Below, piece by piece: positions 36,456 through 45,106 of a stretch of DNA of 64,000 nt; position 1 is the stretch's first letter, and each line of letters starts with the position of its first letter. This DNA comes from Lewinellaceae bacterium. Lineage in GTDB: Bacteria > Bacteroidota > Bacteroidia > Chitinophagales > Saprospiraceae. The notes below the pieces were generated by a model. The model had not been told where the DNA came from. It saw only the letters and a list, made by a program, of their open reading frames with translations, and searched no databases. The stretch spans positions 648,035 through 712,034 of the forward strand of contig JACJYN010000005.1 in assembly GCA_020636095.1 (NCBI GenBank), given 5' to 3'. Made by a program: the position numbers and the translations under genes.

Positions 36456-36474
36456 TCCTATAAATTCTATAGGA
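36456..36474. promoter_or_regulatory. Palindrome TCCTATA-N5-TATAGGA in the divergent promoter region
   Basis: Perfect 7-bp arms with a 5-bp spacer (AATTC), between divergently transcribed DUF2061-cysC-cysD and metZ. A short symmetric site there is the usual position of an operator for a dimeric regulator. I cannot name the regulator. Confidence 0.45.
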
Positions 36475-36559
36475 TTTTAATAAAATCAAGGGCGCTCAAA
36501 TTTAAAAAGAAAAGCATTATACTCGTGATATTGTTCGGAGCCAACCCAAAACTATCGCC

Positions 36560-37735
36560 ATGGAAAAAAGCAAAAAGCAATTTGAGACCGAGGCCATCCG
36601 GGGGCAGATGGAGCGCACGGCGTATCGCGAGCACAGCACGCCCCTGTTCCTTACTTCCAGTTTTACCTTTCCTAATGCGGAGCTGATGGCGGATACCTTT
36701 GCCGGCCAGGCGGAGGGCATTATCTATTCGCGTTACAGCAACCCGAACACGGATGAACTGATACAGAAAGTGTGTGCCATGGAGGGAGCAGAGGATGGCT
36801 TTGCCACCGCTTCGGGTATGGCGGCCGTCTTTGCGAGTATGGCGGCTTTCCTTCAGGCGGGCGACCATATCCTGGCTTCCCGGGCGGTTTTTGGCTCGAC
36901 ACATCAGATTCTGAGCGAACTGTTTCCGCGATGGGGCATCACTTTCACCTATGCTGATCCGGAAGACATTGACAACTGGGAACGGCATTTGCAAGCCAAC
37001 ACGCGGATGATCGTCCTGGAAACGCCTTCCAACCCCGGGCTGGCCCTGATCGACCTGGAGAAGGCGGGTGCTCTGGCCGGTCAGCACGGATTGATCCTCA
37101 ATGTGGACAACTGCTTCGCTACGCCCTACTTACAAACCCCGTTGCGACACGGCGCCCACCTCTCGGTCCACTCCGGCACCAAATGGATGGACGGACAGGG
37201 CCGCGTGCTGGGCGGCCTGATCGCCGGCGATGCGGAGCTGATCGAAAAAGTACGCTTCTTCTGTCGCCACACCGGCCCGGCCATGTCGCCTTTCAACGCC
37301 TGGGTCCTGTCAAAAAGCCTGGAGACCCTCGCCGTCCGGATGGAGCGCCACTGTAGCAACGCGCTACAGCTGGCCCAATTTCTGGAGCAACACCCGCGCG
37401 TGAAAAAGGTACACTATCCGCATTTACCGTCCCACCCTCAACACGAGCTGGCGAAAAAGCAGATGCGCCTCGGCGGGGGGATTGTCGCATTTGAAGTACA
37501 GGGTGGGGTAGGGGGCGGGATGCAATTTCTCAACCGCATCCGGATGTGCTCGCTATCCTCCAACCTGGGGGATTCCCGGACCATCGTCACCCATCCGGCT
37601 TCCACTACTCATTCCAAACTCAAAGAAGAAGAGCGCCTGGCGGTGGGCATTCGCCCCGGCATGGTGCGCATCTCCGTGGGCCTGGAGCATATCGAGGATA
37701 TCATCGGGGATATAGGGCAGGCGTTAGAGGGGTGA
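36560..37735 (+). CDS. metZ: O-succinylhomoserine sulfhydrylase / Cys-Met PLP enzyme
   Basis: 391 aa, Cys/Met metabolism PLP-dependent family. Visible: YSRYSNPNTDELIQKVCAME (about 54-73), ATASGMAA, the PLP lysine in SVHSGTKWMDGQG (K208), and the C-terminal SLGDSRTIVTHPASTTHSKL. Family members convert O-acyl-homoserine to homocysteine with sulfide (MetZ/MetY), or act as cystathionine synthases or lyases; the EEERLAVGIRPGMVRISVGLEH end fits MetZ best. It is divergent from the sulfate-activation genes, so homocysteine synthesis and sulfate activation may be co-regulated. I would not exclude MetB. Confidence 0.85.
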   Translation: MEKSKKQFETEAIRGQMERTAYREHSTPLFLTSSFTFPNAELMADTFAGQAEGIIYSRYSNPNTDELIQKVCAMEGAEDGFATASGMAAVFASMAAFLQAGDHILASRAVFGSTHQILSELFPRWGITFTYADPEDIDNWERHLQANTRMIVLETPSNPGLALIDLEKAGALAGQHGLILNVDNCFATPYLQTPLRHGAHLSVHSGTKWMDGQGRVLGGLIAGDAELIEKVRFFCRHTGPAMSPFNAWVLSKSLETLAVRMERHCSNALQLAQFLEQHPRVKKVHYPHLPSHPQHELAKKQMRLGGGIVAFEVQGGVGGGMQFLNRIRMCSLSSNLGDSRTIVTHPASTTHSKLKEEERLAVGIRPGMVRISVGLEHIEDIIGDIGQALEG

Positions 37736-37750
37736 GGCGGCAGCGGACAA

Positions 37751-39292
37751 TCAATGAATCAACGAATTCCGTACCCCGGCGCCCAGATGCCCCTCCACCC
37801 AGGCGGGAATGTCGAGGTAGTTCAGCGACTTTCTTTCGAACGGCTCTTCCGTTACTTTTTTCAATTCGTTTCGGAAGGCGGCAAAGGCCTCCGCGTGTTC
37901 GAGGGGCGCCAGCCGGGAGAGCTTTTCCAGGAAGCAGAGGGTGAGTTTAGGCAGTTGGCTGACATCGGCGGAGTTGTCGAGCAAGCGTTTGACGGGCGGA
38001 GTCAGATAGTCCAGCATGTCGTAGTTTCCCAACTCATAATGGCAAATGAGGTGCAGGATTCGGGCGTTGATCTGCAGGTCATCACGCAGGTGGCCCGATT
38101 TGAGGTGGATAATCTGGTTGAGGTACTCCAATGCTTTCTCAAACTGCCGGAGGCAGAAGAACAGGTAGGCAAATTTGAAATAGAACAACAGGGTGCGGTG
38201 AACGTCCGTATAGTTGAGGTACTGGGGTAACTCAGCTTTGATCTCATGGATGAGTTGGACGCCGCCCTTGAAGTCCTTGCTCACCAGGGCGAAGTTGAGT
38301 TGAGACAGCCTCAGATAGGTAAAAGCGATCATCCGGGAATTGTCGTTGAACACGTCTCTGTTTTCCGCCTCAAACTGCCGGAACTCCTCGAGGTAATAGC
38401 CGAACTCTTCTTTTTCCCGCAACAGGTAAAGGAAGACCAGCAGGTAATAAAGGCTGCGCATATACAGGTCGGGGTCCTTCTCTTTTATCAGAGATTGGGT
38501 GTGGAATAAGCCCACCCACTGGCGGGCATACCGGGCCGCTCCTTCGAAATCGAGCAATATATAGTGGTACCACATGTAGGCCTGGAACAAGTTGGCGCGT
38601 TCAAAGAAAGTAAGCTTTCGGCTCCTTTCATTGAGGAATTCGTCCGGCCGGTTTTCGTGAAAAAAATCATTGATGCCGGAGATTTCTTCCTCGTTATTGA
38701 CATGCCCATGCTGAATGTACCACCCGTGCACCTGGATGTTGAAATTGGAAAGCAGGTTATTGGAGTGGGTAATCAGGCTTCTTTGTCCGGCTTCATCCAA
38801 CAGGGCTTCCATCTTGTTTTCCACCAGCCGGCTTCGGGTAATATGGCGGGCTTCGATCATCTTCTGAAACTCCAGGATTTCGAGGTGCAGCAGGTCCTGG
38901 TGGTGGTCGACGGCAATCTTTTTAATGCGGTCGAGCATGCGCAGGCTCTGCATATACATGCCTTTCCCGTAGAGGATGCGGGCAAAGTCCAGTTGTTCGC
39001 GAATCTGAATGTCGATATTTTTCTGGATATGGATCAGGCGCAGGCTGGTCAGAATCTGTTTGTACAAGTGGCGTTTGAGGTTGGGCAAGTGGTGTTTTTT
39101 GACCTCCGGCAGGCGTTTCAGTATTTCCGGCTCATCGTAATCGGGCAGGCGGTCAATCACGTCGAAGAGTTGGATAAATTTGGTGTCAGTACCACTCCCG
39201 AAGCGGTTGGCGTAAAGCTTAAAGCTCCGTTTTTCCGCTTTGGTAAGCGATTTTATCAATGAAAATAACTGATCTTTTGGCGTACTGAACAT
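37751..39292 (-). CDS. Conserved helical (TPR-like) hypothetical protein
   Basis: 513 aa, almost wholly helical, no signal peptide. It begins MFSTPKDQLFSLIKSLTKAEKRSFKLYANRFG, a start that I have seen in other Saprospiraceae hypothetical proteins but could not check. Repeated ~35-aa helix pairs (FEKALEYLNQIIHLKSGH, GAARYARQWVGLFH) suggest TPR-type solenoids. Its stop is 15 bp from the metZ stop (convergent). No enzymatic motif. Confidence 0.65.
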   Translation of the reverse strand: MFSTPKDQLFSLIKSLTKAEKRSFKLYANRFGSGTDTKFIQLFDVIDRLPDYDEPEILKRLPEVKKHHLPNLKRHLYKQILTSLRLIHIQKNIDIQIREQLDFARILYGKGMYMQSLRMLDRIKKIAVDHHQDLLHLEILEFQKMIEARHITRSRLVENKMEALLDEAGQRSLITHSNNLLSNFNIQVHGWYIQHGHVNNEEEISGINDFFHENRPDEFLNERSRKLTFFERANLFQAYMWYHYILLDFEGAARYARQWVGLFHTQSLIKEKDPDLYMRSLYYLLVFLYLLREKEEFGYYLEEFRQFEAENRDVFNDNSRMIAFTYLRLSQLNFALVSKDFKGGVQLIHEIKAELPQYLNYTDVHRTLLFYFKFAYLFFCLRQFEKALEYLNQIIHLKSGHLRDDLQINARILHLICHYELGNYDMLDYLTPPVKRLLDNSADVSQLPKLTLCFLEKLSRLAPLEHAEAFAAFRNELKKVTEEPFERKSLNYLDIPAWVEGHLGAGVRNSLIH

Positions 39293-39464
39293 GACAATGA
39301 ATTGAGGCTTAAATATCTAATTTACAGGTGTTTGGGATTGGTGGTTGGCGTCTTGGGCTTCACATGGATAACAAAAAAGACATAGCCCGGTATGGGCCGG
39401 GGCCCTAATTTTGTCTCAATGATTTTTCGTTTCCTGACCAATTTTGAGATACTGAATACAAAAA

Positions 39465-39505
39465 AGCCGGAGGAATTGCTTTCAGTTACCTGATTCAATC
39501 CGGCT
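39465..39505 (-). terminator. Possible minus-strand terminator-like hairpin
   Basis: AGCCGGA (39465-39471) pairs with TCCGGCT (39499-39505), and on the minus strand the stem is followed by a T-run (complement of the A-run at 39460-39465). No gene on the minus strand ends here, so it may act as an attenuator in the leader of the 37751-39292 gene, or be fortuitous. Confidence 0.35.
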
Positions 39506-39637
39506 GTTGAATGGCCCACAGTAGTTCATTAAACCAAACAACTTTTTCAAGGCAACTAATTACGGCAAACGATCGAGGGCGTGGCAATCCATTGCTCTGG
39601 CATATTCCATTTATCCACCTACAAAAGTAAGTAAAAA

Positions 39638-39976
39638 ATGAAGAAGATAGAGGCTATTATTCGCCTGTCCCGCTTTGAAAATGTGCGTGACGCCCTTGCG
39701 AAGATCGGCGTTCGCTTTTTCACCTTAAAGGACGTAAAAGGATTTGGGTTGCAAAAAGGCGAGACGATCACTTATCGGGGGAGCACTTTCGACAATGATT
39801 ACATCGCCCGCCTGCAACTGGATATTCTCGCCAATGATGATATGGTCGATATGATTGTCGGCACCATTGTAAGCTCGGGCCGGACCGGTGAAATTGGCGA
39901 TGGTAAAATTACTGTTTTTGACGTGAATCAGGTGGTTCGCATCCGTACGGAAGAGACGGGCGCTCATGCCATCTGA
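39638..39976 (+). CDS. glnK: PII-family nitrogen regulator
   Basis: 112 aa PII signal protein. KGFGLQKGE and SSGRTGEIGDGKITVFDV are the canonical motifs that bind ATP/ADP and 2-oxoglutarate. In the T-loop the residue aligned to E. coli Tyr51, the uridylylation target, is Phe (YRGSTFD), while Tyr46 is kept. Regulation by uridylylation is therefore unlikely; effector binding alone would control its contact with Amt. It precedes the ammonium transporter by about 180 bp, the usual glnK-amtB arrangement. Confidence 0.9.
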   Translation: MKKIEAIIRLSRFENVRDALAKIGVRFFTLKDVKGFGLQKGETITYRGSTFDNDYIARLQLDILANDDMVDMIVGTIVSSGRTGEIGDGKITVFDVNQVVRIRTEETGAHAI

Positions 39977-40159
39977 CGGCCTGTTCCTACGGCACAGGCG
40001 ATAGCACCTTCGCAGGAAATCTTCCTATTTTTTCATGGGTGCGCTGAATAGAGCGCCTTCCTGCCCGGTTTCGGGTGCTGGCTTCTGTATTTTCCTTTCC
40101 AAATAGCAGCCAAATTTTCAGTATTAACAGATTTGTCTAACACCAACAATTCAAGAACG

Positions 40160-41416
40160 ATGAATGAAGCATTATTCACTGCCAATAATGTATGGATGCT
40201 TGTTGCCACTGCATTGGTTTTTATCATGCACCTGGGCTTCGCCTCCCTGGAAGCAGGCTTCGTACAGAGAAAAAATACGGTCAACATTCTTTTCAAGAAT
40301 ACCATGATCATCTCCATAGGGCTGCTTACTTATTGCATTATGGGTTTCAACCTGATGTATCCGGGCCTCAACGAAGGCGGCTTTTTCGGCTTCAGCGGCT
40401 TTGGCCTGAGCATGCCGGAAGGCGATGCCGGCGGTATTGCCTATGCCGATGGCGGCTATACTTACTGGACGGACTTTATCTTTCAGGCCATGTTTGCGGC
40501 CACGGCCGCTACCATTGTCTCCGGTGCGGTTGCCGAACGCATCAAGCTGAACTCCTTCCTCATTTTCGCTACCCTCTTTGTCGCCATCAGCTATCCCATT
40601 ACCGGTATGTGGAAGTGGGGCGGCGGCTGGTTGAATGCCGCCGGGTTCTATGATTTTGCCGGTTCCACGCTGGTACACGCCGTAGGCGGCTGGGGCGCTT
40701 TGGCTGCCATCATCCTGCTGGGAGCGCGCAAAGGAAAGTATTCCTCGGGAGGCATCAAGCCCATCCCGGGCCATAGCATGCCCTTGGCCGCTGTCGGGGT
40801 CTTCCTGCTCTGGTTCGGATGGTTCGGTTTCAACGGAGGCTCCGTGCTTTCCGCCGACCCGGTTGCCGTGTCGCTGGTATTTGTAACGACGTCTCTGGCC
40901 GCCGCCGCCGGCGCCATCGGGGCTTTCACTGCCTCTTACCTGCTGTTTAAGACTCATGACCTGTCTATGGTCCTCAACGGAGTGCTGGGTGGACTGGTCG
41001 GCATTACTGCCGGCGCCGACTTGATGGGCCCGTTAGATGCTATCCTCATCGGCGCTATCGCCGGGGTGATCATTCCAGTAGCGGTTGTCACCTTCGACCG
41101 CCGCCTGAAGCTGGATGATCCGGTGGGCGCCACTTCGGTTCACCTGGTTTGTGGCCTCTGGGGCACGCTGGCGGTGGGCATCTTCGGCGCCAAAGCCGGC
41201 CTTGGCCAACTCTGGATACAGCTTTATGGCACCCTCGCCATTGGTGCTTTCACCTTCAGTTTTGCTTTTGGCCTGATGTACCTGCTCAAGAAGACGATCG
41301 GTATTCGGGTAAGCGAAGAGGAAGAGGAGAGAGGACTGGATGTGGCCGAACACGATATGAGAGCGTATGGAGAAACGATCTCCGAACCTGCCGGATATGA
41401 ATTGTCTGTAAAATAG
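40160..41416 (+). CDS. amt: Ammonium transporter
   Basis: 418 aa from the ATG at 40160 (MNEALFTANNVWMLV). An upstream in-frame TTG at 40133 was rejected. Eleven hydrophobic segments, the MHLGFASLEAGF signature and both pore histidines (H173 in VHAVGGWGAL, H328 in SVHLVCGLWGTL) identify an Amt/MEP channel for NH4+/NH3 uptake. It follows glnK on the same strand. A strong hairpin lies just behind its stop. Confidence 0.95.
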   Translation: MNEALFTANNVWMLVATALVFIMHLGFASLEAGFVQRKNTVNILFKNTMIISIGLLTYCIMGFNLMYPGLNEGGFFGFSGFGLSMPEGDAGGIAYADGGYTYWTDFIFQAMFAATAATIVSGAVAERIKLNSFLIFATLFVAISYPITGMWKWGGGWLNAAGFYDFAGSTLVHAVGGWGALAAIILLGARKGKYSSGGIKPIPGHSMPLAAVGVFLLWFGWFGFNGGSVLSADPVAVSLVFVTTSLAAAAGAIGAFTASYLLFKTHDLSMVLNGVLGGLVGITAGADLMGPLDAILIGAIAGVIIPVAVVTFDRRLKLDDPVGATSVHLVCGLWGTLAVGIFGAKAGLGQLWIQLYGTLAIGAFTFSFAFGLMYLLKKTIGIRVSEEEEERGLDVAEHDMRAYGETISEPAGYELSVK

Positions 41417-41424
41417 AAAATATG

Positions 41425-41460
41425 GAGGCTGTCTCAAATCCAATTATTTGAGACAGCCTC
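41425..41460 (+). terminator. Strong hairpin behind amt
   Basis: A perfect 15-bp stem, GAGGCTGTCTCAAAT at 41425-41439 with its complement at 41446-41460, and a 6-nt loop. It is followed by A residues, not T, so if it terminates plus-strand transcription it is not of the standard type. Confidence 0.55.
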
Positions 41461-41467
41461 AAAAAAA

Positions 41468-41493
41468 AGCTCCCGGCTGGCCGGCCGGGAGCT
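41468..41493 (+). terminator. Second GC-rich hairpin behind amt
   Basis: AGCTCCCGGC (41468-41477) pairs with 41484-41493, 10-bp stem and 6-nt loop, immediately after the first hairpin. The tandem pair could stop most transcription between amt and the porin gene. Confidence 0.5.
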
Positions 41494-41702
41494 ACAAGAC
41501 ATCGGTAAACCGAAATCTTGATTTTGGATGCTTCAAAGGTACGTTTTAGGGGAAATTTCTCCAAACGATTTTGAGGATAAGATGTGGTTTACCGGTCATT
41601 CTACTTCAGCCAAACAGGCTGCAATGCCAGGGCTTCTGCCCTTCTTTTGTGTTTTGCCGTGTAAGCTTTCCATCTTTTATTCATCCTCAAAATCAATGCA
41701 CT

Positions 41703-42827
41703 ATGCGAGTTCTAAAGTATACCCTGATACTCATTTTGTTCTTTGACACTTCCAATTTTATGATCAACGCACAGGATGCGGAGATGGCCACTGTCAGCGA
41801 GCTGAGCCTCGGCGCCGAGCCGGAACCGGAAGAGGAATCCAAGCTTCCCTTCGAAGTCTCGGGCTTTGTCGACGTGTATTATGCCTACAGTTTTTCCGAT
41901 GAATTTCCCTCGTTGACGACCCGGCCCCTGCCTACCAGCTTTACGGAGACGACCAACTCCTTTTCCCTGGGTATGGCCAACCTGGTCTTCTCCAAGGAAG
42001 GGAAAGTAGGCTTTGTCGCCGACCTGGCGGTCGGGCCCCGGGCGGAGGTAGCCAACGGTTTTAACGGCACCACCCTTGCGGCCATCAAGCAATTGTTTGT
42101 CACCTACAGCCCGGCTGATTGGTTGACCTTTACCTTTGGCAATTTTGGCACCCATGTTGGTTATGAAATTATCGACGCACCAGGCAACATCAACTACAGC
42201 ACTTCTTACATGTTCTCCAACGGGCCGTTTTATCACACCGGCCTGAAGGCCGACTTTGCCTTATCGGAGCATTTTGGAGCAATGGTAGGCCTGTTCGACG
42301 ATACGGACAGTAAGTTTGACTTCACTCCCGGAAAGCACCTGGGCGCTCAGTTGTCCTACTCTAATGAGAGTGTGGGCATTTATCTGAATTACATCGGTGG
42401 GAAAGATGTGGAAGGCGATAGCCTGTCCTCCGATGTTTTCGGCCATCAGGTGGACCTGACCGCTACTTTCCAGGTTAGCGAAGCGCTGGGGGTAGGCGTC
42501 AATACTACTTCCAAGACGAATGCGGTGGCGGAAGGAGACAACACCAGCTGGTTTGGCGCCGCATTGTACGCCAACTATGCCTTCAGTGAACTGTTTACGC
42601 TGGGCCTGCGTGGCGAGTATATTGGAGACCCCGACGGAGAAATCCTCGGCGCCACCGATGGCAGTGTGCTGAGCCTGACGGCTTCCGGCAACTTCCACAT
42701 CGGGGCGTTGACCATCATCCCGGAATTTCGGGTGGACCATTCCCCCAACGAGGTCTTCCCCGGCGATGGGGGAAAATTGACCCAATCGCTGCCGGTCGTG
42801 CTGGTGGCGGCAGTGTATAGCTTTTGA
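41703..42827 (+). CDS. Outer-membrane porin-like protein
   Basis: About 374 aa from MRVLKYTLILILFF (ATG 41703); an upstream open frame from 41571 has no signal peptide. Signal peptide, then an acidic linker (EPEPEEESKL), then VSGFVDVYYAYSFSDEFPS and alternating strands to the aromatic end VVLVAAVYSF, as in porin-type OMPs of Bacteroidota (OprB/DUF1597-like). Located between amt and the glutamine synthetase, it may let ammonium or small nitrogen solutes through the outer membrane. The link to nitrogen uptake is inference from position. Confidence 0.7.
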   Translation: MRVLKYTLILILFFDTSNFMINAQDAEMATVSELSLGAEPEPEEESKLPFEVSGFVDVYYAYSFSDEFPSLTTRPLPTSFTETTNSFSLGMANLVFSKEGKVGFVADLAVGPRAEVANGFNGTTLAAIKQLFVTYSPADWLTFTFGNFGTHVGYEIIDAPGNINYSTSYMFSNGPFYHTGLKADFALSEHFGAMVGLFDDTDSKFDFTPGKHLGAQLSYSNESVGIYLNYIGGKDVEGDSLSSDVFGHQVDLTATFQVSEALGVGVNTTSKTNAVAEGDNTSWFGAALYANYAFSELFTLGLRGEYIGDPDGEILGATDGSVLSLTASGNFHIGALTIIPEFRVDHSPNEVFPGDGGKLTQSLPVVLVAAVYSF

Positions 42828-42863
42828 AAAACATTTTCGAACATTCAAAATAGTACAGTAATC

Positions 42864-43901
42864 ATGGCAAAATTCAAACTAGAGTACATTTGGTTAGACG
42901 GTTACAAGCCTACGCAGAGCCTGCGTAGCAAAACAAAAATAATCAAAGACTTCAGCGGAGAGCTGGACGACTGCCCGATGTGGTCGTTCGACGGCTCCTC
43001 CACTGAGCAGGCCCCTGGCAATTCTTCCGACTGCCTGCTGAAGCCGGTAGCCATCTATCCGGACCCGGCGCGCAAAAGCGCCTATCTGGTAATGTGCGAA
43101 GTGCTGAATGCGGACGGTACGCCCCATCCCACCAACGGCCGGGCGCACATCGATGACGGCGACAACGACTTCTGGTTCGGTTTCGAGCAGGAATACTTCC
43201 TTTGGGACCTGGAAACAGATAAGCCTTATGGTTTCCCGGCCAGTGGTTTTCCCGCTCCACAGGGCCCTTACTACTGCGGTGTCGGCGCCGGCAAAGCTTA
43301 CGGCCGCGAGATCATTGAGGAACACCTCGACCTCTGTATCGATGCCGGCCTGAACGTAGAAGGCATCAACGCTGAGGTGGCTACCGGCCAGTGGGAATTC
43401 CAAATCTTTGCCAAAGGCGCTCAGGATGCCGGCGACCAGATTTGGGTAGCCCGCTATCTGCTGGAGCGCACCGCTGAAAAATACGGCCTGGGTATCAACT
43501 GGCACTGCAAGCCGGTTTCGGGCGATTGGAACGGCTCCGGTATGCACGCCAACTTCTCCAACTCGCTCCTGCGCAATGCCGGCAGTAAGGAAATTTACGA
43601 CAAGGTGTGTTCCGCCTTCGGCGCTTCTCCCGAGGTGATCAAAGCGCACATCGATGTCTACGGCGCCGATAACCACCTGCGCCTGACCGGCCTGCATGAA
43701 ACCCAGTCGATCGATAAGTTTAGCTACGGCATTTCTGACCGTGGTGCATCCATCCGCATTCCGGTGGTTACGGTGGAGAATGGCTGGAAGGGGTACCTGG
43801 AAGACCGCCGGCCGAACTCTGCCGCCGACCCCTACAAGGTGGCGGCCCGGATCATCAAGACAGTGAAGAAAGCAGCAGCGGCAGTAACAGTTGCTTCTTA
43901 A
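42864..43901 (+). CDS. glnII: Glutamine synthetase, type II
   Basis: 345 aa, length and motifs of eukaryote-like GSII: MWSFDGSSTEQAPG (about 39-52), FGFEQEYFLWD, GINAEVATGQWEFQ, NWHCKPVSGDWNGSGMHANFS and GISDRGASIRIP. The enzyme makes glutamine from glutamate, NH4+ and ATP. Start 42864 is 36 bp after the porin. With glnK, amt and the porin it forms an ammonium capture and assimilation cluster. GSII lacks the adenylylation site of GSI, so control is likely transcriptional or by ligand. Confidence 0.93.
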   Translation: MAKFKLEYIWLDGYKPTQSLRSKTKIIKDFSGELDDCPMWSFDGSSTEQAPGNSSDCLLKPVAIYPDPARKSAYLVMCEVLNADGTPHPTNGRAHIDDGDNDFWFGFEQEYFLWDLETDKPYGFPASGFPAPQGPYYCGVGAGKAYGREIIEEHLDLCIDAGLNVEGINAEVATGQWEFQIFAKGAQDAGDQIWVARYLLERTAEKYGLGINWHCKPVSGDWNGSGMHANFSNSLLRNAGSKEIYDKVCSAFGASPEVIKAHIDVYGADNHLRLTGLHETQSIDKFSYGISDRGASIRIPVVTVENGWKGYLEDRRPNSAADPYKVAARIIKTVKKAAAAVTVAS

Positions 43902-43924
43902 ACTCTTTTAATCAGCTCTAGTTC

Positions 43925-43947
43925 CTGCATAGGAATGCAGATTTTTT
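43925..43947 (+). terminator. Intrinsic terminator after glnII
   Basis: CTGCAT-AGGA-ATGCAG stem (6 bp, 4-nt loop) directly followed by ATTTTTT, 23 bp behind the glnII stop. Confidence 0.65.
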
Positions 43948-43954
43948 GTAATTT

Positions 43955-44024
43955 GTATAGGCTCGTTCTTTAAAATCAGCGGATTTAAATGTGTTTTAGA
44001 GAGTAGGAAAGAACGAGCCTATAC
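43955..44024. repeat. 17-bp inverted repeat with 36-nt loop
   Basis: GTATAGGCTCGTTCTTT (43955-43971) and AAAGAACGAGCCTATAC (44008-44024) are perfect complements. It may be a second terminator or a small foldback element. Confidence 0.6.
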
Positions 44025-44155
44025 TATTTTCACCGAATTTGGGCCACCTTATATGCCACCTCATGCCGAATGTCAAATTTTACCTGCAATCTCCCAGGGA
44101 TGAAACTTCGGTCATAATGGCCAGGCAGTATGCCTGGCCAAAAAACACGCTCTAA

Positions 44156-44277
44156 GGGCCCGGCGAAGAATAACTTCCCCATTTGATGCCGATCCCTGCC
44201 TGCCTTGCGGCGAGCAGCAGGTTGTACAGCGACAAAATCTCTGGCCTGAAACGGGGAACTTATTTTTCTCCGGCCCC
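44156..44277. mobile_element. MITE, 122 bp, TAA target duplication
   Basis: The left end GGGCCCGGCGAAGAATAAC and the right end reverse complement GGGGCCGGAGAAAAATAAG are imperfect terminal inverted repeats of ~35 bp. TAA flanks both ends (44153-44155 and 44278-44280). A second copy with different centre is at 49890-50048. Confidence 0.7.
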
Positions 44278-44280
44278 TAA

Positions 44281-44658
44281 ATCTTCTGGACTTTGGACGT
44301 AAGTCGGAAGTGCGAAGTCGGAAGTCGGAATACGGCACTAAATAGGCGTTTGACGCTAATTTTCCGCCTTCCGATTTCCGATTTACTCCGTCAGTCGCTT
44401 CGCTCGTGTCCGCCTTCACCGTTGGACCGTCCAAAGTCTAGTAAATCTTCTTATTTCAAAGAGAGACCTGGATAAATGGAATTTATGCCATTAATTACAT
44501 TTGATTGCCTGTAACACCAACACTGTTACAGGCTTTTTTGCTTTGGCCTCTCATTATGATGTTCAGTCGCACCTGGAGCATTACCGCAAGGTTTCCGGGA
44601 GAAGGGAGCAGACAACTCGCATGCCTACGCCTGAAGCTTCGGCAGCCGGTGAAAGTTG
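44281..44658. other. Gene-free spacer before the Rhs region
   Basis: No supportable gene. It contains a GTCGGAAGT-type microrepeat (about 44298-44330), C/T-rich DNA around 44370-44410, and the terminator at 44507-44539. Confidence 0.5.
44507..44539 (+). terminator. Rho-independent terminator-like hairpin
   Basis: GCCTGTAAC (44507-44515) pairs with GTTACAGGC (44525-44533), followed by TTTTTT. The plus-strand gene it would serve is not evident nearby. Confidence 0.6.
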
Positions 44659-45085
44659 TCAGCTCCCCTGTTGGCCCAAGCGGTGGCTATGGCGGACGAA
44701 GCATGGCCCCAGGTGGTTCATCCCGAACGGATAGTAGTGCGCCTCTTGGGTCATCTCCAGCTCATTCAACGGCGTCGCAGGGTCGTCTTCTCCCAGGCCC
44801 ACGATGCCGTCCTGGTTGAAGTCGGAGAATACGAGCCGGGTGAGTGAAGAATAGGGCCCCTTCCCCATTCTTCACTGGCGCTTCCCTTTCCAGGAAAAGT
44901 TGCTGGTTCGGGTTGTCGATGTGTATCCGTTTCGATTGCGTATAGACGCCTGGGACATTTTCCAGTTCCTGGCGGAATGCCCAATAGTAGCTGCTGTCGG
45001 GAAAATGAGTTTTGTACAGCACCGTAGAGAACGACAGGTTGTCGGGGTGCGTTCGACTGAGCTCACGCCGAAGTCTTACCGGCAA
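44659..45085 (-). pseudogene. Rhs core fragment, leftmost, mosaic
   Basis: Frames read YYWAFRQELENVPGVYTQS (about 44950), then FSDFNQDGIVGLGEDD, NELEMTQEAHYYPFGMNHLG (about 44700-44790), parts of the Rhs core that also occur in the cassette at 56794-58993. Between them an inserted palindrome (44844-44875) disrupts the core. There is no tip. Remnant of a cassette that has lost its toxin. Confidence 0.75.
44844..44875. repeat. 32-bp palindromic insertion in an Rhs core (copy 1)
   Basis: GTGAAGAATAGGGCCCC followed by its complement half, 32 bp. The same element sits at the same core position at 62065-62096. The uninterrupted core at 57735-57776 lacks it. Confidence 0.7.
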
Positions 45086-45106
45086 TGTTATATTCCAGGA
45101 GCCCTT

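Noticed and set aside
38564..39262. 232-aa plus-strand ORF
   Set aside because: Antisense shadow of the 513-aa protein; composition is that of a complementary strand.
44030..44434. 134-aa minus-strand ORF
   Set aside because: Runs through the MITE at 44156 and low-complexity DNA; no domain.
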